44,359 bases of DNA from JAVBLD01 sp031553705 (GCA_031553705.1 JAVBLD010000049.1:1-44359); one strand, 5' to 3'; positions 34,178-43,141 are shown, counted from the stretch's first letter. Numbers and translations: made by a program. The notes: generated by a model from the letters alone, not told the origin.

Positions 34178-35404
34178 ATGAATATGCGGCAGACAAATAA
34201 GAACGCTTTACCTGGATTGAAAGAGAAACGGTATCAACAAAAAAAAGAGATTATCGGTTTTTTGTATAAGATGGGAGAATTATCAAAACCCGAAATATGT
34301 CGGTTGACTAATATGACTACTCCTACGATAAGCAGGATAATAGATGAGCTTATTGCGGAAGGTTGGTTGATCAATAAAGGCCAAGGACCGTCGGTAGGAG
34401 GAAAACGGCCTCATCTTTTTTCTTTAAATCCGGATGCGGCATATATTATGGGAGTCGATATAGGACGTGAACATTTAAAGATTGCCATTTTCAACCTGAA
34501 TAAAGAGGTGATCGGGGGAATCAAAGTATATCCTTCTGTACTTGAGAAACAGGATCGTGACGGTACGCTGTTATATGTCCGGAAGAAAATCGATGAGACA
34601 TTGAATGTCTTAAATATCCAATATTCCAAGATCAAGGTTGCCGGGTTTGCTATTCCCGGATTGATTGATAGTGATGGAAACTCTTATACATATTTGACGT
34701 ATGAGAATCCGAATATCAGAGAAGTTTTGGAAAACATGTTGGGTATACCGGTGTTTATCGACAACGATTCGAAGATCATGGCTATGGCCGAGCATACGTT
34801 CGGAGTGGCTAAAGATATAGACCATGCGCTGTGTATCAGCGTGAACGAATGTATCGGACTCGGGATGATCCTGAATGCACAGCCGTATACCGGTTATAAA
34901 GGGATGGCCGGGGAATTCGGACATATACGTATTTCAGGGCTTGACGGACAATGTTATTGCGGAAAGGTAGGTTGCCTGGAGACGGTAGCTTCCGGCCGGA
35001 CGATTATTAAAACAGCCAATGAAGCCATCCGTAGAGGAGTAAAAACCACTATAGCAAATCAGGAGATTACCTTTTCATCGATTATCAAAGCAGCCAGACA
35101 GGATGATATTTTTGCCATCGATTTGTTGCAGAAAGCAGGAGAGAAGATAGGCGAGGGGATATCCACCCTGATCCATTTGTATAATCCCCAGGTGATTGTA
35201 ATCGGCGGAGAGGTTGTTGATGCAGGTGATTTAATTACGATCCCAATCCAACAGGCGATAAATAAATATACGTTGACTCGTCTGAAGATTCAGAGCGAAA
35301 TCAGGTTAAGTAATCTGAATGCTCATTCTACTATCATGGGTACATTGATGGTAGTGATGAAGCATTTGTATTATGATGGGAATAATGATTTTTCACTGTA
35401 CTGA
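34178..35404 (+). CDS. ROK-family transcriptional regulator, NagC/Mlc-like
   Basis: The 408-residue protein has an N-terminal winged helix (about residues 18-75, with KPEICRLTNMTTPTISRIIDEL) and a ROK sugar-kinase-like domain. The ROK zinc site is complete: GEFGHIRISG with the His, and CYCGKVGCLET with three Cys. IMGVDIGREHLKIAIFNL is the phosphate-1 region, but as in other ROK repressors kinase activity is unlikely. It directly precedes the NagB-LmbE gene (33 bases), so amino-sugar metabolism is the probable regulon. The ATG at 34178 or 34184 may be used. Confidence 0.92.
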   Translation: MNMRQTNKNALPGLKEKRYQQKKEIIGFLYKMGELSKPEICRLTNMTTPTISRIIDELIAEGWLINKGQGPSVGGKRPHLFSLNPDAAYIMGVDIGREHLKIAIFNLNKEVIGGIKVYPSVLEKQDRDGTLLYVRKKIDETLNVLNIQYSKIKVAGFAIPGLIDSDGNSYTYLTYENPNIREVLENMLGIPVFIDNDSKIMAMAEHTFGVAKDIDHALCISVNECIGLGMILNAQPYTGYKGMAGEFGHIRISGLDGQCYCGKVGCLETVASGRTIIKTANEAIRRGVKTTIANQEITFSSIIKAARQDDIFAIDLLQKAGEKIGEGISTLIHLYNPQVIVIGGEVVDAGDLITIPIQQAINKYTLTRLKIQSEIRLSNLNAHSTIMGTLMVVMKHLYYDGNNDFSLY

Positions 35405-35437
35405 TATATAAAATTAACACCTAACAATACTACTGTC

Positions 35438-37387
35438 ATGATGATGAAAAATTATATCGCCAGTGGCGATGGCGCAAGCAGGTACGAGAAGGTTCCTGTA
35501 CAGATATATGAAACACCCCAGAATGCGGTAAAAGCCGTTGCAACAGAGATTGCCGAGTTGATCCGGGCGAAAGCCGCCAGGAGACAAATGTGTGTGTTGG
35601 GATTGGCTACCGGCTCTTCGCCGATAAAACTATATGCTGAGCTGGTGAGAATGCATAAGGAAGAAAAGCTTTCGTTTAAGAATGTCATTACATTTAACCT
35701 TGACGAATATATGCCGATGCCGAAGGAATCGGATAAGAGCTATCATTATTTTATGCACTACCATCTGTTTGATCATATAGATATCGATTCTAAAAATGTT
35801 CATATTCCCGATGGAACACTAAAGACGGATAAAGTGGAGAAATTCTGTAAGGAGTATGAAGAACAGATCAGACAAGCCGGAGATATTGATATTCAGATCT
35901 TAGGTATCGGCCGTACGGGACATATCGGATTTAATGAACCAGGTTCTGCCGTCACATCAAAGACAAGGATGGTTTATCTGGACGATCTGACGATTAAGGA
36001 TGCCGCTGCGGATTTTAGCGGCAGGGAGAATGTACCGGCCAAAGCCATCACCATGGGGGTAGGAACGATAATGAAGGCGAATAAGGTTATATTGATGGCA
36101 TGGGGAGAGAAGAAGGCGTCTATTATAAAAGCTACTGTTGAAGGTATTATGTCCAATGAGGTACCGGCAACTTTTCTTCAGGTTCATCCTAATGTGCAGT
36201 TTGTTATAGACGAGAGTGCAGCAGAGGAATTGACACGGGTTCGTTTCCCCTGGTTGGTCAGTAAGGTGAAATGGAATGATAAACTGATCCGAAAAGCAGT
36301 GATTTGGCTGTGCCAGAAAGTGAACAAGCCGATCTTAAAAATAGAGAATAAAGATTATACGGAAAACGGCATGAGCGACTTGGTGCAGGAGTTTGGGTCG
36401 GCAAATAAAGTGAATATACAGGTATTCAATGATTTGCAACATACTATCACCGGTTGGCCGGGAGGAAAGCCCAATGCGGACGACTCTACCCGTCCTGAGA
36501 GAGCAAAACCGTATCCGAAAAAGGTTCTGATTTTTAGTCCGCATCCGGACGATGATGTCATTTCAATGGGGGGAACGTTTGCCCGTTTGGTGGAGCAGGG
36601 ACATGAGGTGCATGTGGCTTATCAGACATCCGGAAATATTGCGGTTTTTGACGATTATGTCTATCAGTTGATGGATATAGCCTCTTGTTTTACCAAATAT
36701 GCAAAAGGCGATGCCCGGACGATGGATAAGGCGTTTGAGCACATGAAGCATACCATTGCCAACCGGAAGCCGGATGATGAAGAATCTGCCGAGCTGATGA
36801 CATATAAAGGAGATATCCGGAAAGCTGAAGCACGGGCAGCCTGCCGGTTTATCGGCGTACCTACGGAACGAATCCATTTCCTCGATTTGCCGTTTTATGA
36901 AACCGGATCGGTGAAGAAAAACCCGCTGGGGAGGGAAGATATTAATATTATCGTTGACTTACTTCGCAAGATAGAGCCGCATCAGATATATGCCGCCGGA
37001 GATCTTGCCGACCCGCATGGTACACATGGCGTCTGCCTTGAAGCGATACTGTGTGCTTATGATATTGTCGAAAACGATAAATGGTTTAAGGATTGTTATA
37101 CCTGGTGGTACCGGGGAGCCTGGATGGAATGGGAGATCGAAAAGGTCGATATGGCTGTGCCTATTAGTCCGTCGGAGCTTTCCATCAAGCGGAGATCGAT
37201 CTATAAGCATGGGTCCCAGAATAACGGCCCGGCGTTCCCGGGAGATGATCCGCGCGAATTCTGGCAAAGGGCAGAAGACAGAAACCGTCATACCGCAGAT
37301 ATATATAATAAGTTGGGTATGGCCGAGTACGAGGCAATGGAAGTATTTATGCGTTATAAGCACAAGGATAATAATATTATCAGATAA
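35438..37387 (+). CDS. Glucosamine-6-phosphate deaminase-like / LmbE deacetylase-like fusion
   Basis: This 649-residue protein joins two domains. Residues about 20-275 are NagB-like, with FNLDEY (Asp89, the enolising Asp), GHIGFNEPGS (His162, Glu167) and the QVHPNVQFVIDE end. The Asp that E. coli NagB has before the active-site Gly-His (Asp141) is Thr160 here (GIGRTGHIGF). Residues about 362-640 are LmbE/PIG-L-like, with zinc ligands in SPHPDDDV (369-372) and ADPHGTHG. LmbE proteins deacetylate N-acetylglucosamine-containing substrates, so the fusion could couple deacetylation and deamination, but the Thr makes standard NagB activity uncertain. The ROK regulator is upstream; a sugar nucleotidyltransferase follows. 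Confidence 0.92.
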   Translation: MMMKNYIASGDGASRYEKVPVQIYETPQNAVKAVATEIAELIRAKAARRQMCVLGLATGSSPIKLYAELVRMHKEEKLSFKNVITFNLDEYMPMPKESDKSYHYFMHYHLFDHIDIDSKNVHIPDGTLKTDKVEKFCKEYEEQIRQAGDIDIQILGIGRTGHIGFNEPGSAVTSKTRMVYLDDLTIKDAAADFSGRENVPAKAITMGVGTIMKANKVILMAWGEKKASIIKATVEGIMSNEVPATFLQVHPNVQFVIDESAAEELTRVRFPWLVSKVKWNDKLIRKAVIWLCQKVNKPILKIENKDYTENGMSDLVQEFGSANKVNIQVFNDLQHTITGWPGGKPNADDSTRPERAKPYPKKVLIFSPHPDDDVISMGGTFARLVEQGHEVHVAYQTSGNIAVFDDYVYQLMDIASCFTKYAKGDARTMDKAFEHMKHTIANRKPDDEESAELMTYKGDIRKAEARAACRFIGVPTERIHFLDLPFYETGSVKKNPLGREDINIIVDLLRKIEPHQIYAAGDLADPHGTHGVCLEAILCAYDIVENDKWFKDCYTWWYRGAWMEWEIEKVDMAVPISPSELSIKRRSIYKHGSQNNGPAFPGDDPREFWQRAEDRNRHTADIYNKLGMAEYEAMEVFMRYKHKDNNIIR

Positions 37388-37479
37388 ATCAAGAACAGAT
37401 ATTAAGGTACGAGGCAACAGGTGTGTTCGATTTTAGCCCGTATTTTATATTATGGATCTCGCGTCTAATTATTGTTTGT

Positions 37480-38370
37480 ATGAAAAATAAAACTACGTTA
37501 TTGGTGATGGCTGCCGGAATGGGTTCCAGGTTCGGCAGTTTGAAACAGATTAAACCGTTGGGACCTCATCAGAAAGCGATCCTGCATTATACGGTTTATG
37601 ATGCTGTAAAGGCAGGTTTCGATAAAATAGTGTTTGTTATCCGCGAAAGTTTTGCAGAAGAGTTTAAGGCTTTTGTCGGAAAATATGCGGAAAGTAAGGT
37701 AGAGACGGTGTATTGCTACCAGGATAGTAACAGACTGCCGGGTGGTATGCCTCCTATTGAGAGAGAGAAGCCTTGGGGAACTGCCCATGCGATATGGTGT
37801 GCAAAAGAGGATGTCCATGAACCGTTTGCCGTATTAAATGCCGATGATTTTTACGATAGCGATGCTTTTGTCAAAGCCCACGATTTTCTGGCTGCCAGTA
37901 TTGATCCTAAAGAATATTGCTTGGTCGGTTACCGGCTGGCTTCGACCCTTTCGGAGAATGGAACGGTTTCCAGAGGGGTTTGTAAGGTAGATAGCCATCA
38001 ATATCTTACCTCAGTGACCGAATGTACAAAGATCGGTAGGCAACTGGATGGATCATTGAAGGATCAGGAGCTGAATGTCATGCTGGAGCCTGATGACGTG
38101 GTATCGATGAATTTCTGGGGTTTTACACCTGCTATTTTTCAGGAGATCGAAAGACAGTTTATTGATTTCTATCCGGTAAACAAAGATAATCTGAAATCGG
38201 AGTTTTATATTCCCAAAGTGGTCGACCAGGCAGTAAGAGACCGAATGGCTAAAGTGAAAGTACTGACAACCACAGCGAAATGGTTCGGCATCACCTATCA
38301 GGAAGATACCCCGATTATAAATAGCGCTTTGGAGGCTTTTGACCGGGAAGGAAAATATACTGATTTATGA
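37480..38370 (+). CDS. Sugar-phosphate nucleotidyltransferase family protein
   Basis: The 296-residue protein (ATG at 37480) starts with the NTP_transferase signature LLVMAAGMGSRFGSLKQIKP, with the activating Lys shortly after, then GTAHAIWCAKEDV and the metal-binding NADDFYDSDAF. The final third is unlike the common glucose-1-phosphate thymidylyltransferases. Bacteroidetes relatives are often paired with an aminoglycoside-phosphotransferase-like kinase, which is absent here. Its place right after the NagB-LmbE gene suggests use of an amino-sugar phosphate, but the substrate is unknown. An in-frame start at 37423 adds a hydrophobic stretch with no family support. Confidence 0.85.
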   Translation: MKNKTTLLVMAAGMGSRFGSLKQIKPLGPHQKAILHYTVYDAVKAGFDKIVFVIRESFAEEFKAFVGKYAESKVETVYCYQDSNRLPGGMPPIEREKPWGTAHAIWCAKEDVHEPFAVLNADDFYDSDAFVKAHDFLAASIDPKEYCLVGYRLASTLSENGTVSRGVCKVDSHQYLTSVTECTKIGRQLDGSLKDQELNVMLEPDDVVSMNFWGFTPAIFQEIERQFIDFYPVNKDNLKSEFYIPKVVDQAVRDRMAKVKVLTTTAKWFGITYQEDTPIINSALEAFDREGKYTDL

Positions 38371-38396
38371 TCTGATATATCCAGCGAATATATTAA

Positions 38397-38446
38397 ATGC
38401 CGGATGGCAGATTAATTTATACTGTTTTCAATCCGCCATCCGGTAT
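38397..38446. terminator. Long hairpin between convergent genes
   Basis: GCCGGATGGC (38399-38408) pairs with GCCATCCGGT (38435-38444), the last pair being G-T, with further pairing GATT/AATC inside after single-base bulges. It lies between the nucleotidyltransferase and the convergent HMA gene. T tracts are weak, so it is a probable rather than a sure terminator. Confidence 0.6.
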
Positions 38447-38459
38447 TTAGTATTCCGGT

Positions 38460-38837
38460 TTATTTCACCTCTTTGCCGCAGTGTTCTCCGCAGCCTCCGG
38501 TTTCACATTTCTTTTCTTTACAACAGGGAGCGGTTTGACTTCCCGGAGCAGTAACTTTGCTTACCGAATATCCCAGCTTTTCAATCGCTTTCTGAATGCC
38601 TTCGGTGGTGTTCTTTTTTTCCATAAAAGTCACTGTAACTGTTTTGGCGGCAAGATCCACTTTCAGATCTTTTACCCCTTTTTCAAAAGGAAGATTCTTT
38701 TCTACCTTCGCTTTGCAATTGGCGCAGTCGATACTGGTGTAGTAAATCACTGTTTTTTCTCCTTTTTTCTGGGCGTTGGCCGTAAATGCCGTAGCAATAA
38801 CTAAGGTCAGCACCATTACCATTTTCATCATTTTCAT
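38460..38837 (-). CDS. Secreted heavy-metal-associated (HMA) domain protein
   Basis: The 125-residue protein has a signal peptide (MKMMKMVMVLTLVIATAFTANA) and one HMA ferredoxin-like domain with the metal motif DCANCKAKVE (CxxC) at about residues 37-46. A Cys-rich tail (CC, C, C and HC within about 18 residues near the end) could bind more metal. It follows the TonB receptor gene by 61 bases on the same strand. Such secreted HMA proteins carry copper or mercury; copper is more likely for a Bacteroidetes gut-type locus, but this is inference. Confidence 0.88.
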   Translation of the reverse strand: MKMMKMVMVLTLVIATAFTANAQKKGEKTVIYYTSIDCANCKAKVEKNLPFEKGVKDLKVDLAAKTVTVTFMEKKNTTEGIQKAIEKLGYSVSKVTAPGSQTAPCCKEKKCETGGCGEHCGKEVK

Positions 38838-38898
38838 AGTTTAAAGATTTAATTATTAGAATTTATTCAACTTTGGGGTCTCTTTATCCCGGCTCACA

Positions 38899-41214
38899 TT
38901 AATTCCGGTCAATAGCGAACCGCAGACCGATATAGAATTTTCGTCCGTGAATCGGCCCCCATACTTTTGATGCGTCGAAATATTCGCTCCATGGATCATC
39001 GGCGGCAATTACCGGATTTTTCTGGGTGAAGTCGCCGATATTTTCGCATCCGGCATATACACTCCATTTACGGAAATATTTGGTTACCTGCGCATTCATA
39101 ATCTGAAACTCATCAAAATGATCTGCGCTCCGGTACATTTCCGGAACCGTGCTGCTCGACGAAACGCGTCCCGACCCGTTAAATTGGGTTGTAAAATCAA
39201 ACTGCCATTTTTTCATATTTGTCGAATAGGAAGCATTAAGCAACCCTTTGTATTTGCTTTGTAGCGGAGTTCTTAATAGCAGCTGGTCACCTGCCGGATC
39301 CGTGTAAGTAATTTTCACATCATTGTAACGGAGTGCACACAGCAGATCCAGACGGGGCAGCAGTTCATATTTTATTTCTGCCTGGTAACAATTGGAATAG
39401 GAGTCTCCCTCCAGGTTGTAAAAATTAACTTTGTCCGGCTGGGTTTCGTTATCTACAACCACCTGATTTTTGAATTCGGTACGATAGTAGTCCAAATTGA
39501 TATTCAATGTCCGGTTGAAAAGTGTGAATTTCCGGTTTACCTGAAAGCCGAAATTCCATGCTTCTTCCATTTCAAGATTCGATAGATCCTCGGGGTGTTC
39601 AGCCAACAGCTTATTGTTTACATAGAAAGAGTAGGCTGTAGCAAGCAAATAGCTGTTTTCCGACAGGATATTGGTAGTGCGGGATCCTTTGCCGGTCGAA
39701 AGTTTTAACATAGTAAAGTCATCCGGCGCGTACATAATATGGGCCCTCGGAGTAACAAATCCTTTAAACAGATTGTGATAATCGTAACGTATCCCGAGCA
39801 TTAGCGTCAGTCTTTTCCAATAGGTACCGGTATATTGGAAGAAGGCCCCGGCCGCTTTCTCCTGCCTGTCGAAAAAAACGAGGGGAGTTTTCGTGCCGGA
39901 TATCGCCAGGTAGTCATTGAACGACTCGTCGTAATTGTCATAATTGAACGACACGCCGGCCGAGAACTTCTGATTTTCGTTGTTTGCAAAAACCGACTGG
40001 TAAATATAGTTCATAAATAAGCTCTTTTGCCGGGCATTGTAGTCGCGTGCTCCATAATAGGATTGCTGGTCATGATCGGTGGCATTAATCAGTAGGGCCA
40101 TGCTGCTGTGTTCATATTCAGGCATCAGGTATCCCAGTTTTAGAAAAGTTTCGTAACGGCGGGTGTCAATGCCTATACCATATAGATTGTGCCCTCCGAT
40201 ATTGTCCCGCATATCCTCTTTAAACCCTTTTTGGCCTCCCAATCTGGTTTCATCCAGAAACTTTCCTCCGAATTGGACGTTCCATATATCGCTTTTGTAC
40301 TCCCAGCGATTCATGATGTTATATTGCGTCTTTTTAGGCATACTGAGAAAGCCTGCCTGATGGTGGCTTTCACCGGAGGTATGCTCGCGGTTGTACCAGT
40401 CTCCGTGTATCAACAGGGCAGCGCTCCATCTATCGTTGAGCAAGATACCGGTATTAGCATTGAATTCGTACATTCCTTCCGAGCTGGTAAAACCATTTAG
40501 ATAAAGTTTCTCGCTGACCCGCGGCTTTTTATAGTCCACGCTGATTTGTCCGGCAATCGCTTCATACCCGTTGATGACCGAGCCGGTTCCTTTCGATACC
40601 GATATTGCGCTCATCCAGGGGCCCGGGACATAACTCAACCCGTAAAGGGATGATACTCCCCTGAAATTAGGCATGTTTTCCGTCATCATTTGCACATATT
40701 TTCCGGTAAGTCCGAGCAATTGTATCTGTTTGGCTCCGGTGACTGCGTCCGAATATGCCACGTCTACAGAGGCATTGGTGGTAAAGCTTTCTCCCAGATT
40801 GCAACATGCGGCCTTACACAGCTCTTCACCGGTGATCAACTGTTCGATCAGTGGGCCCCGGGTACTCATGATCGTCGAATTAAGTCGTGCGGTGACCCCT
40901 ACTTCTTCTAATGCTTCTCCCGCTACAAGCAGTATCTCAATGTTCCGATCGGAGCGTTTTACATTGATGATTTCGGTTTGATAGCCGATAAAACTGGCTG
41001 CAAGCTGACCTTTTTCATTCCAGGCGATCGAAAAACTACCGTTGGCATCAGCCACGACCCCTATTGTTGTACCGATCCAGTAGACATTAGCTCCCGCCAG
41101 GCCTATTTTACCATCCGGCGTATCTTCCACGATTCGTCCTGAGATTTTCTGAGCATGGACATTCAGACAAGCGATACAGCATAGTATGATATATAGAAAT
41201 TTTATATATTTCAT
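38899..41214 (-). CDS. TonB-dependent outer membrane receptor, probable metal receptor
   Basis: Started at 41214 the protein has 771 residues with a signal peptide (MKYIKFLYIILCCIACLNVHA). Residues about 25-110 are a carboxypeptidase-regulatory-like domain (ISGRIVEDT, GANVYWIGTT, FSIAWNE, FIGYQTE). A plug follows containing the unusual GEELCKAACCNLGESF, with three Cys, then a 22-strand barrel ending FYIGLRFAIDRN. It lacks the SusC signature, and no SusD gene follows. Flanking genes for a Cys-rich membrane protein and an HMA protein indicate metal uptake or sensing rather than glycan import. The frame extends upstream to 41292, but those residues precede the signal peptide. Confidence 0.9.
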   Translation of the reverse strand: MKYIKFLYIILCCIACLNVHAQKISGRIVEDTPDGKIGLAGANVYWIGTTIGVVADANGSFSIAWNEKGQLAASFIGYQTEIINVKRSDRNIEILLVAGEALEEVGVTARLNSTIMSTRGPLIEQLITGEELCKAACCNLGESFTTNASVDVAYSDAVTGAKQIQLLGLTGKYVQMMTENMPNFRGVSSLYGLSYVPGPWMSAISVSKGTGSVINGYEAIAGQISVDYKKPRVSEKLYLNGFTSSEGMYEFNANTGILLNDRWSAALLIHGDWYNREHTSGESHHQAGFLSMPKKTQYNIMNRWEYKSDIWNVQFGGKFLDETRLGGQKGFKEDMRDNIGGHNLYGIGIDTRRYETFLKLGYLMPEYEHSSMALLINATDHDQQSYYGARDYNARQKSLFMNYIYQSVFANNENQKFSAGVSFNYDNYDESFNDYLAISGTKTPLVFFDRQEKAAGAFFQYTGTYWKRLTLMLGIRYDYHNLFKGFVTPRAHIMYAPDDFTMLKLSTGKGSRTTNILSENSYLLATAYSFYVNNKLLAEHPEDLSNLEMEEAWNFGFQVNRKFTLFNRTLNINLDYYRTEFKNQVVVDNETQPDKVNFYNLEGDSYSNCYQAEIKYELLPRLDLLCALRYNDVKITYTDPAGDQLLLRTPLQSKYKGLLNASYSTNMKKWQFDFTTQFNGSGRVSSSSTVPEMYRSADHFDEFQIMNAQVTKYFRKWSVYAGCENIGDFTQKNPVIAADDPWSEYFDASKVWGPIHGRKFYIGLRFAIDRN

Positions 41215-41243
41215 TAAATGTTGAATTTTTAATTTTAAACTAT

Positions 41244-41316
41244 AATCCCCTGTGTAATTCAGAATATAACGGGGATTGGAATTTCCCGGCACTTTCGGGA
41301 GTAAGCAACAGCTTAC
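41244..41316 (-). repeat. Three consecutive hairpins in the leader of the TonB receptor gene
   Basis: AATCCCC (41244-41250) with GGGGATT (41271-41277); TCCCG (41284-41288) with CGGGA (41296-41300); GTAAGC (41301-41306) with GCTTAC (41311-41316). They lie between the Cys-rich gene and the receptor gene, in the transcribed direction. They could attenuate or stabilise the transcript. Confidence 0.45.
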
Positions 41317-41380
41317 GGATTGTATATGCCGGACAATAATATAAGCGACGAATCAAGACATACTTTATTTATCCTTTTAT

Positions 41381-41836
41381 TCAACATTTATATATACATA
41401 AAAACGAAAACGGGAAGGAAGGATCGGGGCTGTCGTCTTCCCCGAAGGCAGATAGCCATTCCGGCATGATATTTAAAACCGGTTCAAAAAGTAATTGATT
41501 GTCTAACCAGCAAAAAACAATCAGACACTCCACTATTTTTTCTGTCTGGGAAGGGTCGGTTATTTTATAAAACTGATGTTCCGGTTGATTGTGCTGGCGG
41601 TCATCCCTTTCTCCCGCATCTTTATTACAGCAGTCGCATTCATGTGCACAGGGGGATTTGGTTTCTTCTTGGGGCATAACCTGTATTTGCAAGTATACTT
41701 TTTCGCATTGCCTGCAATGTAGTTTACTTACATTCACTCCGATAAACGCCAGTCCGATAATGGACAAGATCAGAGAATGGAATATTTTACAGCAAATAGA
41801 TAACACCTCTGCAAAGGTATCCGTTTTTTTATTCAT
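41381..41836 (-). CDS. Small Cys-rich membrane protein of the metal locus
   Basis: This 151-residue protein (ATG at 41836) has an N-terminal hydrophobic segment at about residues 13-34 and then Cys-rich sequence: LHCRQCEKVY (CxxC), CAHECDCCN. The plan recalls the small HYC_CC_PP-type proteins encoded beside metal TonB receptors in Bacteroidetes, though the exact HYC pattern is missing. It is the first gene of the unit leading to the receptor and the HMA protein. An upstream in-frame start at 41890 would add a second hydrophobic stretch. Function is unknown; a periplasmic or surface metal-binding role is likely. Confidence 0.65.
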   Translation of the reverse strand: MNKKTDTFAEVLSICCKIFHSLILSIIGLAFIGVNVSKLHCRQCEKVYLQIQVMPQEETKSPCAHECDCCNKDAGERDDRQHNQPEHQFYKITDPSQTEKIVECLIVFCWLDNQLLFEPVLNIMPEWLSAFGEDDSPDPSFPFSFLCIYKC

Positions 41837-41872
41837 ACCAGCTATCAGGGTGTAAATTAACAGTATTATAAC

Positions 41873-41880
41873 TATTTTTG
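41873..41880 (+). promoter_or_regulatory. Predicted -7 box for the thioredoxin-like lipoprotein gene
   Basis: TATTTTTG matches TANNTTTG, 107 bases before the start at 41987. No -33 TTTG is seen. The site lies in the 150-base divergent region with the Cys-rich gene. Confidence 0.35.
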
Positions 41881-41914
41881 CGGGAATCAAAAAAAATTGT
41901 ACCTTGCAGAGCCT

Positions 41915-41932
41915 AATCCGGAATCCCGGATT
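41915..41932 (+). repeat. Short perfect hairpin in the lipoprotein gene leader
   Basis: AATCCGG (41915-41921) and CCGGATT (41926-41932) pair around AATC and are followed by TTA. It resembles a small attenuator but lacks a full T tract. Confidence 0.35.
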
Positions 41933-41986
41933 TTAGAGGGTGTCCAAGAAAGGGAATACATATTAAATTCTTAATAAACGTCAGAT

Positions 41987-43141
41987 ATGAGAAATAGCAT
42001 TTTTCTAACTTTAATCGTACTGTTGTTATTTGCTTGCCATAATAAACATAATGTCGAAATAAAAGGGGAGATCAAGGACGGCGCTAAACAAAAGGTCTAT
42101 CTTGAACAGATTAATGTTGACCAAGTTGTAAGAGTTGATTCGGCCAAAACCGATAGGAAAGGACGTTTTACTTTTAAGACGATGGTGAAAATGCCCTATT
42201 TTTATCAGGTTAAGATAGGGGATCGCGAGACAGTAACCATCCTTGCCGAACCGGACAGCAAGATAGAGTTGACGGGTACATTGGAAGGGTTAAAAGACAA
42301 CTATTGGGTAGAAGGGTCGGAAGGGTCGCTATGGATCAAATTATTAAATTTCCACTTGAATAAAAGCCAGTCCGTATTGGATTCGTTACGAAAATCATAT
42401 AAGGCTTTACCTGCAGGGGAACTTTATAATGCCGAACGGCAAAAGCTATCTGCAGCATGGGATTCGGTTGTAGTTAAACAGCAGAATTTTTCGCGTGAGT
42501 TTATCCTGAAACATGCCGTGTCATTGGCTTCTTACTATGCTCTTTACCAGAAGCTGGATCAATATTATGTCCTTTTACCCGATCGGGACCTGCAATCGTT
42601 TAAGATTGTTGCTTCCGCTTTGCAGGCGATGTATCCGGATTCACCTTATACGAAAGCTATTATGAACCACCTGAAACAGATCAGCAAGGGGATCCAGAAT
42701 CAACGGCTGCTCGAGTTGATGGCCAGTACGGAGAGTACACTGCCGAATATCAGCTTGCCGAATATTAACGGTGACACGATCTCATTGGCATCTTTGAAAG
42801 GGAAATACATCATTCTCGACTTTAATGTGCTTGGCACTCAGGATGGTAGGGCTTATTGCAATGAGTTAAAGAGGATATACGACAAATATCGCAGCAAAGG
42901 AGTGGAAATTTATCAGGTTTGCCTGAGCAAGAATATACTCTTATGGAGAAAATACGTAAAAGATTACGGAATCAACTGGATCTGCGTATGCGATACGGAT
43001 GAGCTGGGAAGCCGGGTAGTAAGATCCTGGAATATCAAGGAGGTACCGGCCAATTTTATTATCAATAAGAAATTTGAGATTGTAGGCAAAAACCTTAACG
43101 GACAACGATTGGATGACCGGTTGAATGACATCATTAAATAA
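41987..43141 (+). CDS. Thioredoxin-fold lipoprotein with DUF4369-like N-terminus, no CxxC
   Basis: The 384-residue protein has a lipoprotein signal (LLLLFACHNK, lipidation Cys at residue 17). Residues about 23-110 look like DUF4369 (EIKGEIKDGAKQKVYLEQ) and about 250-384 like the AhpC/TlpA thioredoxin fold (LPNINGDTISLASLKGKYIILDFNV). Where the family has WCxPC, this protein has FNVLGTQDGRAYCNEL, with one Cys and no CxxC. The cis-Pro loop is present (KEVPANFI). Reductase activity is therefore doubtful. It may have a binding or structural role in the periplasm. lpxH follows after 38 bases, possibly in the same transcript. Confidence 0.88.
   Translation: MRNSIFLTLIVLLLFACHNKHNVEIKGEIKDGAKQKVYLEQINVDQVVRVDSAKTDRKGRFTFKTMVKMPYFYQVKIGDRETVTILAEPDSKIELTGTLEGLKDNYWVEGSEGSLWIKLLNFHLNKSQSVLDSLRKSYKALPAGELYNAERQKLSAAWDSVVVKQQNFSREFILKHAVSLASYYALYQKLDQYYVLLPDRDLQSFKIVASALQAMYPDSPYTKAIMNHLKQISKGIQNQRLLELMASTESTLPNISLPNINGDTISLASLKGKYIILDFNVLGTQDGRAYCNELKRIYDKYRSKGVEIYQVCLSKNILLWRKYVKDYGINWICVCDTDELGSRVVRSWNIKEVPANFIINKKFEIVGKNLNGQRLDDRLNDIIK

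Noticed and set aside
38899..41214. SusC-type glycan receptor of a polysaccharide utilisation locus
   Set aside because: No SusD gene or glycoside hydrolases lie nearby, the SusC plug signature is absent, and neighbours are metal-type proteins.
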